From assembly GCA_001970955.1 (NCBI GenBank), contig MPUH01000812.1, forward strand, positions 1-33,628: 33,628 nucleotides of DNA. Reading direction: 5' to 3'. Each line of letters opens with the position of its first letter. Position 1 is the first letter of the stretch. A program made the position numbers and the translations under genes. Below, piece after piece: positions 1 through 9,869 of the stretch. This DNA comes from Stentor coeruleus (taxonomy: Eukaryota; Ciliophora; Heterotrichea; Heterotrichida; Stentoridae). The notes beneath the pieces are model-generated. The model saw only the letters and a list, made by a program, of their open reading frames with translations, was not told where the DNA came from and searched no databases.

Positions 1-135
1 GTTTTAAAGAATATCCTAGATTTTTGTGTTTGGAAAAAATTGGATCTTTTAAGACATGTGCTGCATAATAGTAATTTAGATAAGGGCTTTCTAAGTTTAC
101 AGAAAATCCTCTTATTGTGGAAAAGCTTAATTTAA
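1..135 (+). CDS. Partial unknown protein, 3' end only
   Basis: Frame 1 is open from the window edge for 44 codons and ends with TAA at 133-135. The peptide is rich in Leu, Lys and Trp, has no low-complexity bias, and looks like the helical C-terminus of a larger protein whose start lies left of the window. The next gene is on the opposite strand and ends at 215, so the two would be convergent with a 79-nt spacer, matching other convergent pairs here. I do not recognise the family. A chance open frame of this length in AT-rich DNA is possible. Confidence 0.5.
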   Translation, partial: VLKNILDFCVWKKLDLLRHVLHNSNLDKGFLSLQKILLLWKSLI

Positions 136-214
136 AAATTTTTATTAGAAAGGCTGGACAATAGTCAAGCGATAATTCTCTATAATAACTTATTAAATAA
201 CTACGGATAAAACA

Positions 215-1015
215 TTACTTCAAGCATGAAACTGTGAAAATAGCATTTAGTAAAGTATTTTTCAATAAAGGCCGTGAACTAGGGTCAACTAGCGGTAAAA
301 GTGCAGCCTTAATATACTCAATACTATCCAATTTACAAGGTCCTGAGTTTTCCACAGCATTTTCTTCATGGGTCTCTTCATCAGGTACTTTGAACTTAAT
401 CGTTCCATTAAAATCTGACTTTCCAGTAAGCTTATCAAAATTCAGCACTTCTTGATATTCAATTTCAACTAAGCGTTTTTTTGACTCCTTCACTTTAGTT
501 TTATTTTTATCATCTCCATTAAGACTTTTTATTTCCCCATCCCTACCTTCATCAGATTCTAAAATTTTTTTCTCCTTGGATGAATCTTCGTCATTTTCAT
601 ATATTTTTGTACCATCAATAGTCTGAGATTGGCGTTTAATTGGAAGTTTCATTCCAGGTCTTGAACTTGCTAATCTTACGTTTTTTCTTTCTAAATACAT
701 TTTCCATTGCCTTTCAAGCTGCTTTTTGAGCTCTTCACAAAGTATACGTATGAGACTTTTAGGGTCTGCATTGTATTTATAACAATTTTCAATTATTAAA
801 TGAATATCGTTAAGCAAATCGTCTTCTGATTCGTATTGCTTATTGTTTAACTTACTTTTTATTGTAGCAAAATCCATCGGTTTAGTAACGATTTCTAAAT
901 AATCAGGAATATCTAAAGCTAAAGCATTAACAGGTTTAAGAAATGGTCTTGCACATGGAAAAGTGCATAAAGCCCTGACAACAGTCAAAAGATCATTTTT
1001 CGTCTTATTATCCAT
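215..1015 (-). CDS. Single-bromodomain protein
   Basis: A 266-residue protein with one N-terminal bromodomain (about residues 5-105), expected to bind acetyl-lysine on histones in the nucleus. Visible family signatures are RPFLKPVN (23-30, matching WPFxxPVD of BET proteins with Arg for Trp), the IPDY turn (36-39), PMDF (46-49), and NCYKYNAD (77-84), in which Asn82 sits at the acetyl-lysine-binding position. The middle, about 115-215, is charged and low complexity (Lys/Glu/Asp). A short helical C-terminal segment (about 230-266) is not one I can name. There is no second bromodomain and no clear ET domain, so it is shorter than animal BET proteins. The ATG at 1015 is the first in frame and the stop is TAA. 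It could be a subunit of a chromatin-remodelling or acetyltransferase complex; the complex cannot be told from sequence. Confidence 0.85.
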   Translation of the reverse strand: MDNKTKNDLLTVVRALCTFPCARPFLKPVNALALDIPDYLEIVTKPMDFATIKSKLNNKQYESEDDLLNDIHLIIENCYKYNADPKSLIRILCEELKKQLERQWKMYLERKNVRLASSRPGMKLPIKRQSQTIDGTKIYENDEDSSKEKKILESDEGRDGEIKSLNGDDKNKTKVKESKKRLVEIEYQEVLNFDKLTGKSDFNGTIKFKVPDEETHEENAVENSGPCKLDSIEYIKAALLPLVDPSSRPLLKNTLLNAIFTVSCLK

Positions 1016-1078
1016 AAACTATTCTCTTCAAAACCTAATAAAAAGGGGGGTTTATTAATAAAATGTAATATTATATAC

Positions 1079-2494
1079 TTAAGTATCATTTTGAAGTTCT
1101 GGTTCTTGTTTAATAAACCCTAGAAGCTTAAGTCTTTCTTGAGCAGTTTTCGACTTTGGAGATTTATCTATTATCGCTAAGCTTTCTTGGATTTTTTCCC
1201 TCTGTATCATATTTCTTATTGCTTGGTCACGAATCCTTTCTTTTTCTTTTTCTCTAAACTCTTTAAGTTCCTCAATCCTATGAGTTTGAGCTAATTGTTT
1301 TTCTAATATTTGGTCCATCTTAAAATCCTATATAAATCATACAAACTTTCTTTTTGCTCTTTTAACCCCATTGAGTTTTTCTTGTAATTTAAGTTTTTGT
1401 TCTTCTTGTTTAATAATCATATCTCTAAGTATTTGGTCTTTTCGTTCCTGGACAATTTTCTGAGTATTCATAATCCTCTTTTCTAACGTTTTAGACTTTT
1501 GCAAGAGTTCTTGTTCAGATTTTCTCATTTTATCAATAGCGATTTCTCTTTGTTTTTCAAATTGTTCTTTTTTATTCTCAGCAATTTGATGAATCCTATC
1601 CTCAATTTTCATCCTCGCTTCTTTAACTTTCTTCTGTTTTTCGTATATTTTATAGAAAAGCTCAACCTCGTCGAATTTTTTCATTTTTTGCAAATTTTTT
1701 GCTGCATTGTCACAGGCTTCTTTAAGTTTAGTTATTTTTTCACGTTTTTTTCTCATCTGGGCCTCGTAAACTTCTTCAGATTTTTGGATTTTTTGATCGA
1801 ATTTGCTTAAACGGGCTTGGATCGACGACTCAAGCCAATATTCTCTATCATCTGATGATTCTTTCATTGAACTCTGATGGCTTTGGATACGCACATGAAG
1901 TTTTTTTTTTTTAGTTTGGTCTTTAGTGAAATGATCTTTTGATGTTTGTCCTTTAGTTGATCTGAGAAGATTTTCTGAGAGTTTTCGTTGGGATTGAAGC
2001 TGTGTTCGTTTAAGTTCTTTGAATTTATCTTTTTGTCTTTCAGTATATTCTTTGAACTTATTTGATTTTGTTTCTTCTATAACTGGTTGTGATTTTATTG
2101 TTTTTAGTCTTGGGTCTGGCTTATCGCCAAAGTTCTCTTGGAGGAACTGTTTTTGCTTGTAAGTGACAAGAGTAGGGTCAATTTCTTTGAGTATAGGCAA
2201 GGGGGATTTTCTTTGTTCTTTATTTTCTGACTCATTAGGAGTGATGATTATTGGGATTTTAAAGGTTGTTGGTTTTTTTAAAGTTTCTTTAATATCTGCA
2301 ACCGTTTTCTTTAGCTGAGCTGTATAAAAATCAAATCTCATTTGTTGTATTTCTTTTGTAATACGGAGCCCAGAAAAATCTCCGAGTGTTCTAAATAGGG
2401 ATTACTTGACTTCAAGCTCTTCTGGAGCTATACCAAGTTCATGCATTACAGCTAAGATTCTTGGGTTTTTAATATCAAGTGCATATGCGGCCAT
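1079..2494 (-). CDS. Coiled-coil protein, three exons
   Basis: Three open segments join into one 461-residue protein after removal of two 15-nt introns. Exons on the minus strand are 2406-2494, 1343-2390 and 1079-1327. The joined length is 1386 nt, a whole number of codons. The protein begins MAAYALDIKNPRILAV and then has a proline- and lysine-rich stretch. Most of residues 200-440 are strongly charged heptad-type helix rich in Glu, Lys, Arg and Gln, so a long coiled coil is expected. I see no catalytic motif and do not recognise a family; a cytoskeletal or basal-body role is only a guess. Without splicing the gene would be read as two or three separate short proteins. The ATG at 2494 is preceded by TATAAA, as for many starts here. 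Confidence 0.85.
1328..1342 (-). other. 15-nt intron
   Basis: The sense sequence is GTATGATTTATATAG. It holds in-frame TGA and TAG, and its removal joins two open frames (…AAG TTT | GAT TTT AAG…) in the same frame. A at position 10 fits the pattern shared by all tiny introns in the window. Confidence 0.92.
2391..2405 (-). other. 15-nt intron
   Basis: The sense sequence is GTAATCCCTATTTAG. It interrupts codon 30 of the coiled-coil gene. Unspliced, the reading frame hits TAA at once; spliced, it continues through GAA GTC AA|A ACA CTC. A at position 10. Confidence 0.92.
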
Positions 2495-2929
2495 TTATAT
2501 ATTTGTGATATTGATAAATAGTAAATAGAATGTGTTTTATTGTAGTTTAATTACTAAATCTAAACAAATTAACTTTCTAAATATGGGTTAAAAGATAATC
2601 TGAAAAAACCGATCTTTTGAGTAAAGCCTTATTTCAACGTTTTTTGAATTAATTCAATACAATCATTAGAAGTCATTTTTATTATAAGACAGAAAATCTT
2701 TATTTTTCACATAAAATATTTGATTTTTGATGTTGTTATGAGGAAACAAAATATAAATCCTTGCTGGTAATGTTTTTTAGTATTTGAAATACTATTTTAG
2801 ATTTAAAACTTTCAGTATATGAAAAAATAAAATAATTAAGAATTGTTAAATACTTAAACGTGCTCTTGGGTGATTATAATGGTTTAAGCATATGTGAAGC
2901 TTAAATACAAAATATGAAAGATAACTAAT
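2495..2929. other. Intergenic, upstream regions of the coiled-coil gene and tRNA
   Basis: AT-rich sequence with no convincing open frame on either strand. It lies between the start of the minus-strand coiled-coil gene and the initiator tRNA, so it must hold the promoter of the former. I see no distinct motif beyond TATAAA next to the ATG. Confidence 0.5.
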
Positions 2930-3001
2930 AGCGAAGTGGCGCAGTGGAAGCGTGCTGGGCTCATAACCCAGAGGTCGATGGATCGAAACCATTCTTCGCT
3001 A
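2930..3001 (+). tRNA. Initiator tRNA-Met (CAT)
   Basis: A 72-nt cloverleaf with a perfect 7-bp acceptor stem (AGCGAAG with CTTCGCT) and discriminator A at 3001; CCA is not encoded. The anticodon CAT is at 2962-2964. Eukaryotic initiator hallmarks are present: an A1:U72 first pair, three G:C pairs closing the anticodon stem (GGG/CCC), and a T loop reading ATCGAAA instead of TTCGAAA. From memory it differs from vertebrate initiator tRNA mainly in the acceptor stem, and it has the usual T33 where vertebrates have C33. Internal A box (about 2937-2947) and B box (GGATCGAAACC, 2980-2990) are visible. There is no intron. Confidence 0.96.
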
Positions 3002-3002
3002 C

Positions 3003-3007
3003 TTTTT
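3003..3007 (+). terminator. Pol III terminator
   Basis: A run of five T lies two bases after the discriminator base of the initiator tRNA, as expected for RNA polymerase III termination. Confidence 0.8.
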
Positions 3008-4925
3008 ACTGCATTTATTACACTTTTATCCTAAGAAAGCTATAGTTATAATTTCCTTATATCATCAAAAAAATGATTATAGACTATTTTTCATAAACCT
3101 ACAAAATGCTTAATTCTTTTGCAAGCAAACAATCTTTATTACAAATATAGTAAAAGTTTTTACTTGATCTCAACTACAAAAAAGCTTAGAAAAATTAGAA
3201 CTAAATAAAAAAATTATCCTCAAATGTTTATTTTTATACACAAAATAGAAGATAAGTACAAGTAATCTAAGGTGATTTAAAATAATAAGCCAATAATCAA
3301 ACTGAAAACCAAATTCCTTTTGAGAAAATGTTTTTATATTATGAGCTCAAAAATAAACTAAGGATATCAATTGTAAAGAGAAGCTTAAACAGCAGTATTT
3401 GATTGTAAGAATAGATAAAAATTGTTAATAAAACCCTAGTTTTGTTGAAAATATTGAAAAGCAATTCCAGTTTATAATATCTAGAAACAGGACAAAGATT
3501 GGGAAAAAATTGAAAAATGATTTGAGCATATGCGAATATTTAAATAAAAGTTATAAGTAGGAATTGTATTGCCAAAAGGTTTGATACTTAGGAAAAAGGT
3601 TTATATTAAGATTGCGTATTCAAAGTGATAATAAAGAAAGAGAGTGAGATTTTTAAGATGATTTTGCAAGGACTAGTAAGATTGAGATGATTTAAGATTG
3701 ATTATCAAGGATATTAGGGAAATTATAAGAGAAAAGGATAATTATAAGTATTTGTCTTTATTAATATACATTGGTAATGAATAATATATACTTGTAAACT
3801 TTGAATGAAAATTATATGATTTTATGTATTTTAACAGTATGCTAGGATTATTTCGTAAAAGGGATTTTATATACTAAATAATTAAAGAATATAGATTTAT
3901 AAATCAACTTTTCATTTTAAATTAGTCTTTTCAATGCTAGAACTAACAATAATAAATTTCATCTTTGGCTACATTAATTTAAAGGAACTTTAAAAAGTTT
4001 AATTTTTATCTAGTAAAAATTATAAGGTAATAAGATTAAACATAAATGACTTAAAATATAAGATTTTGCTAATCACTTGATTCATATATGAATTTTATTA
4101 AGCCTCCAATATTTTCAATAAAATGGAAGAAGCCTCAGCTGATTTTAAGCTTTTTTTAAACACAAACACATCCAAATTTTCACAGTTTAATTTGTTTGGA
4201 TATTAGATAGTAAGTATGAAAAGCTCTCAAACTCTCAATCTAGACCAAAAATGATATGTTATAAGGGTAAAAAGTGAGAATTAAGACATTTAGGATTTCA
4301 AGTGTTTCTATTAGATTCAATCAAAATATTCCAACCTTATGCAAGTGAGCCTTAAATAATTATATCAATTATGTTGTTATGAGCCCATCATAAAATTATT
4401 ATATATTTCAATTTTGTATATAAACAGTTTATTAAAGTACCTGATCATGCTTATAAGCAAAGTAGATTTTCATTGTAATGATTAAATACTTTATAATAAG
4501 GAATACAAGCCAAAGATCTTAACAAAAATATTTACCAAAATGCTTTGAAAGCAAATTTCCTTTTAACTATCCTAGAGTGCAAGATGGTGAAGAACAATAC
4601 AAATTCACTCAAGAATAAGATTTTTTAATTAAAAATACTTAAGATAAAGTTTTATAAGCTGTATTTTTCAAAGCAAAAGAATGTATGCCAATATATATTT
4701 TATAAGAAAGGACTTAGGTGAAAATCAAAAATTGAATAATTTATTTTTCCTTAATTTTTGTTGATAGATATAAAGTAGAAGTAAATAAAAAAATAGTTTT
4801 TATGATTTAAAGTCAACTTGATTGTTTTTTGAATGATATTTGTGTAAACGAAAAAGATAAATTTCTGTATAATAAGTAATTATCAGTATTGGTTTACAAA
4901 TATGGATATAAATTTAAGTATATAA
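3008..4925. other. Long AT-rich region without a recognised gene
   Basis: About 1.9 kb, the longest gene-free stretch of the window. Open frames are very short on both strands, and I found no pair of fragments joined by a 15- or 16-nt intron of the local type. I saw no tRNA-like cloverleaf. It may contain an unrecognised non-coding RNA. Confidence 0.5.
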
Positions 4926-5333
4926 ATGAAAGATCAAGAGTTTACATGTTACTATGAGTTCTGTGGTAAGCTATTCAATAACAAATACAACCTTAAAAGA
5001 CATATTAATGCAGTACATTTAAGAATCAAAGAATATAACTGTGAAATCTGCAGTAAACAATTCGTCAGCAAGGTTGCGTTCAAAGAGCATCAATATAGTC
5101 ATCTTAATATGAAGCCTATTAAGTGCCCATATCCAGACTGTGAAATGGCATTTTCTCGAAGTTCGATGCTTTGCGCACATAAAAAAATTCATGAAAACGA
5201 AAAAAATTACGACAGGAAATCTAAAAAGTATGAAAAAAAAAAGTCTGCTAATGATTTACCACTTATTCTTCAAACACGTGTTGATAAACAGTACGAAACA
5301 AAAATCCCTTTGCATCATGTACTGATTAATTAA
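4926..5333 (+). CDS. Three-finger C2H2 zinc-finger protein
   Basis: A 135-residue protein with three tandem C2H2 fingers in its first 89 residues. Finger 1 uses C8, C13, H26, H31; finger 2 uses C39, C42, H55, H59; finger 3 uses C67, C72, H85, H89. The C-x4-C spacing of fingers 1 and 3 and the bulky residues before each first Cys resemble the TFIIIA-type subclass. A basic Lys-rich segment follows (about 95-108), possibly a nuclear signal, then a short tail. It probably binds DNA or RNA in the nucleus, target unknown. The ATG at 4926 is preceded by TATAAA. An upstream ATG at 4902 could be joined through a GT-AG 15-mer, but that candidate lacks the A at position 10 seen in every supported intron, so I kept 4926. 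Confidence 0.85.
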   Translation: MKDQEFTCYYEFCGKLFNNKYNLKRHINAVHLRIKEYNCEICSKQFVSKVAFKEHQYSHLNMKPIKCPYPDCEMAFSRSSMLCAHKKIHENEKNYDRKSKKYEKKKSANDLPLILQTRVDKQYETKIPLHHVLIN

Positions 5334-6478
5334 CTAAGACTAAAAACATTTAACATAAAAATAGAGACTAAGTATTGGGGATTTTTTTAAGACTATTAAA
5401 AAGAAATATCTTGATTGATTTCGGTATTCTTCGTATTAAAAGAAGCTAAAAGTAAAAAAAATATCCATTTTCCATAGTTGATTATATTTTATAAGATCTT
5501 TGTAAATTTTATGGAAAAAATATAATAAATTTTTGTTAGTGATAATTACTATATGATATAGGAATATTAAACACAGGTAAGCTAGGTGAAATTGTATAAA
5601 AGGACTGAAAGACATAGGAAAATAATTATTATTATAGGAAAGATATATGGCTGCTACAATTTAAAATTTAGAAAAATAAACTTTGTTTTTATTCATTGTA
5701 AACAGATAGGGACTAAGCGCAAGTATAAGATTATGAGTTTATGTAGAAAACAGTTGAATTAAGAGTCCCTTGGTGCAATAGACATATTTTTTTTATGATG
5801 AGGCCTTATACGGTTGAAATAAAATTACTATTATTATTATACAATATATGATTAAATCTGTAGTTTGAGTATTATGGAAGGCATGCCTAATAAACTTTTT
5901 AGCATCTCATCCAAAATACTTTATTCTCAATGCATATATATATATAAATATCTAATATCGTTCTCTTCTAACTATATGCACTAAATAAGGTTATTCTTAA
6001 CTAATTTAGCAAAAAATATCTCATCTAAAATAATTATAATCTTGTGTTGCTAACACTTTATTATTCTACAGTTAGCAATTCCGGTTCCAGCCTTACTAAA
6101 ATTGCGCTTAAGTGATAATTTATAAGCATATCAAAGATGCATTTTATTATATTCTATCTTAGAACAGCATTTTATTTCATTACAGAACATTTTTATTACA
6201 CTAATCTTATTATTTTTTTTTCGTTTGGCATCCCTTTATCAAACAAATTTCGTTTATTTTTATAACACCTCATGATTTTCAAAAAAAAACCCTTTTTCTC
6301 TTAAGACATTCATAATTTTAATCAAACACCCAACTTAAATTTAAACTTAATAATTCCATAGCCAAATCTAAATCCCTCTGTACCTGAACTTTTAAGTATT
6401 TTAATCAAAAAATTCAAATCATTCATAAAAACACAACTCATCTTAAATAAAGAAAATGGCAAAAATAAGCTCAAATAA
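5334..6478. other. Intergenic region
   Basis: About 1.1 kb of AT-rich sequence between the zinc-finger gene and the PP2C gene. It contains a short TA dinucleotide run near 5935-5950 and a 7-bp inverted repeat (AGGGACT at 5708-5714, AGTCCCT at 5764-5770), neither clearly functional. I see no gene. Confidence 0.45.
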
Positions 6479-7679
6479 ATGGACCGGCGATTTCCTCTAA
6501 TTAAAAGTACTCCAAACTTGCCTGTGCACAGTGCTCGGACAATAAAAAACAGTAAAGATAATCTAATTGAAAAATCCCCACTAAGACTCGGTGGAGCAAA
6601 TGCTGTTAAAGGCTCAAGGATTTTTACAGTAAGTTCTCATCCATCCCACTATCAAAACGGACCAAGGCTTCCTCCAATAATAAGCCCATATGAAGCTCCA
6701 GCCTTTATCCCAATAATTCACGACCCATTAGCCAAGCTTCAAGCAAATCGTCGAACTGTAAGCAACCTAATTTCACCTCAAGAGCCTAATAATGTAGTCA
6801 TCAAATACTATCTAAAATTCAAAACAGGGTCAATAATGGGAATCCCAAAAGAACAAAACCAAGATTCTTACATAATCCAAAGCCCGTTACTCGCCAGCAA
6901 AGCTCAACATTTTTTTGCTGTTTGTGACGGTCATGGACCTGAAGGCCATACAGTTTCAAGGCTTATAAAAACAACAATAATCCCAATATTAGAAAAAAAA
7001 TTACTTAGATTTGGAGGTATCGATGCACTTAAGTTCGCTGTAGATGAAACATGTCAGAAAGTTCTTCATTCAAGATTTGATTGTTCGTTTTCAGGGTCAA
7101 CTTTTGTTGGGGTTTTAATTATTGGTGACATACTTTGGTGTGCAAATATTGGCGATTCAAAAGCTGTGATTGGTTCAAGTATTAACAATTCTTGTGTTCC
7201 TATAGAATTAACAAAAGACCATAAACCAACTAGAAAAGATGAGGTTGATCGAATTATCATGCATGGAGGACGTATTGCTAGTCATGAACAAGGTGGTCCT
7301 TTGAGAATTTGGTTTAAAGATCAGAATATTCCTGGACTTGCTATGACACGGTCAGTTGGCGATAAGGCTTCAAGGCTAATTGGTCTTATAAGTGATCCTG
7401 AGATTGTTGAAAGAAAATTAATTTCGACTGATAAATTTATTATTATAGCAAGTGATGGGCTATGGGAATTCGTCACACCAAGAGATGCAGTTGAAATGGT
7501 GCATAATTCTATGATGATGGGGAAAAGTGAAAGTGTTTGTGAAAGGCTTATAAGAGAATCTGTGACTAGGTGGAATGCTAATTCTATATCTGTNAAGAGA
7601 ATCTGTGACTAGGTGGAATGCTAATTCTATATCTGTAGATGATATTACAATTATTGTCATTTTTTTGAATGCTATGTAA
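6479..7679 (+). CDS. PP2C-family Ser/Thr phosphatase (3' end broken by assembly join)
   Basis: A metal-dependent PPM/PP2C phosphatase. The N-terminal 105 residues are basic and disordered; the catalytic domain follows. Metal-site motifs seen are NQDSY (D129), CDGHG (D150), SDGLWE (D326) and DDITIIV (D373/D374); the GDSKAV and TRSVGD segments are also typical. As printed, the frame runs into an N at 7594 and stops early at TAG. The 42 nt before the N (7552-7593) are repeated exactly after it (7595-7636). Removing the N plus one copy (43 nt) restores the frame, adds the conserved last strand with its metal-binding Asp, and gives 385 residues ending at TAA 7677-7679. The gene is therefore probably intact and the break artificial. 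The start at 6479 is preceded by AATAA. Confidence 0.93.
7552..7636. repeat. 42-nt direct duplication around a single N
   Basis: The copies 7552-7593 and 7595-7636 are identical and separated only by the N at 7594. It falls inside a conserved phosphatase domain and breaks its frame, so it is best read as an unmerged contig overlap. Confidence 0.93.
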
Positions 7680-7952
7680 TATGCTTTGAATAAATACAAA
7701 TTTTTTTGTTATGATTTTATTGGTTAAAGTTAGACAAATTATGGTTTTTAATATAAGAGAAGTTTTGGTAGTTGGATGATTTAGTAGGATTTGNTAGATG
7801 ATATTACAATTATTGTCATTTTTTTGAATGCTATGTAATATGCTTTGAATAAATACAAGTTTTTTTGTTATGATTTTATTGGTTAAAGTTAGACAAATTA
7901 TGGTTTTTAATATAAGAGAAGTTTTGGTAGTTGGATGATTTAGTAGGATTTG
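7636..7952. repeat. 158-nt direct duplication around a single N
   Basis: The copies 7636-7793 and 7795-7952 flank the N at 7794 and differ at one base (A at 7700, G at 7859). They include the 3' end of the phosphatase gene and downstream sequence. This is the same pattern as the other N positions: a probable unmerged overlap, with the mismatch from read error or allelic difference. Confidence 0.9.
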
Positions 7953-7992
7953 AGATTTGATTTTTGGAAAATTGAAATTAGTATATAATAAA

Positions 7993-8175
7993 ATGGGTAT
8001 ACAAACTAGTAAAGACTGTGGATGTTTTGCTGTTGTTTCAGTAGCTACGTCATCTTTTTGGGCTAGTAAAACAGAGAAACCGAACTTGTCAATTTTAGAA
8101 GATGATGAGATTATGTCTTTAAAGTTGTTGTCTGAGCAAGAAATCCAGAATTTATTAGAAGAGTGTGCTGATTAA
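7993..8175 (+). CDS. Small, probably N-myristoylated protein
   Basis: A 60-residue protein beginning MGIQTSKDCGCF. Gly2 with Ser/Thr at positions 5-6 fits the N-myristoylation pattern, and Cys9 and Cys11 could be palmitoylated, so membrane attachment is likely. The rest is acidic with a helical C-terminus (LSEQEIQNLLEECAD). The frame is open 12 codons upstream to an ATG at 7957, but I chose 7993 because of the MG start and the TATAATAAA just before it. I do not recognise a family. It lies just downstream of the duplicated assembly join, so upstream distances are unreliable. Confidence 0.65.
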   Translation: MGIQTSKDCGCFAVVSVATSSFWASKTEKPNLSILEDDEIMSLKLLSEQEIQNLLEECAD

Positions 8176-8834
8176 TAGAATTACTGCTGTAATTTTATTC
8201 TAAATAAAGATAAGATTAGATTTTTATAAGAGTTTTAATGGCTTAATAAAACTGTCAGTTAAAGGTTGAAATAAATTATTTTATTAATACTCGATTTTTG
8301 GGTTTAGATTGATTTTTTTAATTATTCACAAAATTAGAAAACTTCCAGTGATGTCAGTATGAATTTGTATAGGTGATTATACTTTTACTTACCTAATTAT
8401 TATTTAAAAAAGTTTTTCTCTAATTTTAATATATGCTATGTTAATATTATAATCAATTATTTTCCAAATGTAATTATTTAAGATTGAGTAAAACCTTTTA
8501 TTAGAATATATTTTTGATGTATATTTATGTTTTGTAAATTTTGTTTATCATAAATAATACAAAACTTATTATAACAAATTATCAACTATATTTTTTTATA
8601 GCAAACTAATAATAAGTAATATTATTGAATGCAAACCTCAATACAGATTACTACTAACCATATTACAGAATATAAATCTTAAAAAAAAAAAACAATATGA
8701 ATATTTCTTTTACATAAAAAAATCACTAAGTATTCTCACTATTTATATAATCACCAGTTATTTTCTATAAACTTTATATCATAATCATATTATTCCAACT
8801 TCAAATTTTAGTTCCATTTACAAAAAAAGTAAAT
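8176..8834. other. Intergenic region
   Basis: About 660 nt of AT-rich sequence with short poly(A) and poly(T) runs, between two small plus-strand genes. I see no open frame or RNA gene. Confidence 0.45.
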
Positions 8835-9134
8835 ATGCAATCTGTACTAGGTTCCTACGATACTGGAGCATATAAGAAAATCTTAAGAACTCTCAAAGAT
8901 GAGCAGAAAATCCTTCATTTAGAAGAGTTTATTGACAATGAAAGGATCAAACGTAAGCAACTTGAACAAGAAGCCCAATTTCTCTTAAACCAAATCAAGC
9001 AAGCTAAAGCACGAAGAGATGGGGTCAAACAGAAGTATAGGTCAAGTTCTATGCAAATGTGTTATGAAGATAATGATTATAAAGAAAAAGCTCATGTTCG
9101 CAACACCTTAATGTCAACAACTTATAAGGATTAA
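8835..9134 (+). CDS. Small coiled-coil protein
   Basis: A 99-residue protein with a charged helical core (about residues 14-68, rich in Lys, Glu, Gln and Leu) predicted to form a coiled coil, and a polar tail with several Tyr, Met and Ser. There is no signal peptide or membrane segment. Codon use is richer in GC than the flanking AT-rich DNA, which supports a real gene. I do not recognise a family; a cytoskeletal or ciliary role would be typical of such proteins in ciliates but is only a guess. Confidence 0.7.
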   Translation: MQSVLGSYDTGAYKKILRTLKDEQKILHLEEFIDNERIKRKQLEQEAQFLLNQIKQAKARRDGVKQKYRSSSMQMCYEDNDYKEKAHVRNTLMSTTYKD

Positions 9135-9869
9135 CTAAATTACCTTATACGTTATAATAGATTATCATATTCTAGGAAAAAATTATCATTGAATAAGTTT
9201 TAAAGTTTCAAGTTGTTAATAGATTTTATTTGTGTAGATAGAGTTTATTTTTATTAAACAATATTTACCTTATAATTAGCGATTTTGTTATTGATATTTA
9301 TTATATTTTTATAGTTTATAATGAAATATACTTTTAATTATAGTTGAAAATACTGATAGTTTAGAGAATATGATTATTTTTAACTTTGTTCTATTTTATA
9401 TGGATTTAGAATACCTTAAGAGATAAAAAATTTAGAAAAAAATAAATATTGAGGGTAATTAAAAGATATTGATTTACAAAGTTGAATTTGAGAGAAGTAA
9501 ATAAGATTATTGATAAATTAATAAAGGTATGATAGGAAATATTTATGATATATGTGCAAATTATTGATAAGGTTTGATTGTGATTTAAAGAAAATCACTT
9601 TTAGTAGAAGAGATAAGATATTTTTGCGTTTACTTTAATGCTTACAGATAACTTGAAAACATTAAATAGTTTTTGATATTTATAAGTTTAGCTAATATTT
9701 CACTAATCACTATCATGAAAATGAAAATGAATCTACAAAAAACTCACAATTAAAATAATATAAATGCTTCCTTATTCTCACATAAACCCAAAAAAATCAC
9801 TTAAATAAAACAAACCAATTCAAGCAAATTACCAACTTACTTCCTTCAGTTATATAAAAATCTATATAA
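9135..9869. other. Intergenic region, promoter of the SF-assemblin gene
   Basis: About 735 nt of AT-rich sequence without a convincing open frame. It must contain the promoter of the SF-assemblin gene. The only evident motif is TATAAA directly before that ATG. Confidence 0.45.

Noticed and set aside
4902..4925. Upstream start (ATG 4902) for the zinc-finger gene joined by a 15-nt GTATATAAATGAAAG intron
   Set aside because: It is in frame and GT-AG, but position 10 is T, whereas all ten supported introns have A six bases from the end; the start at 4926 also fits the local TATAAATG context.
5708..5770. 7-bp inverted repeat AGGGACT/AGTCCCT enclosing about 49 nt, tRNA-like in spacing
   Set aside because: No D, anticodon or T arm and no B box could be drawn; a 7-bp match in 1 kb of intergenic DNA can be chance.
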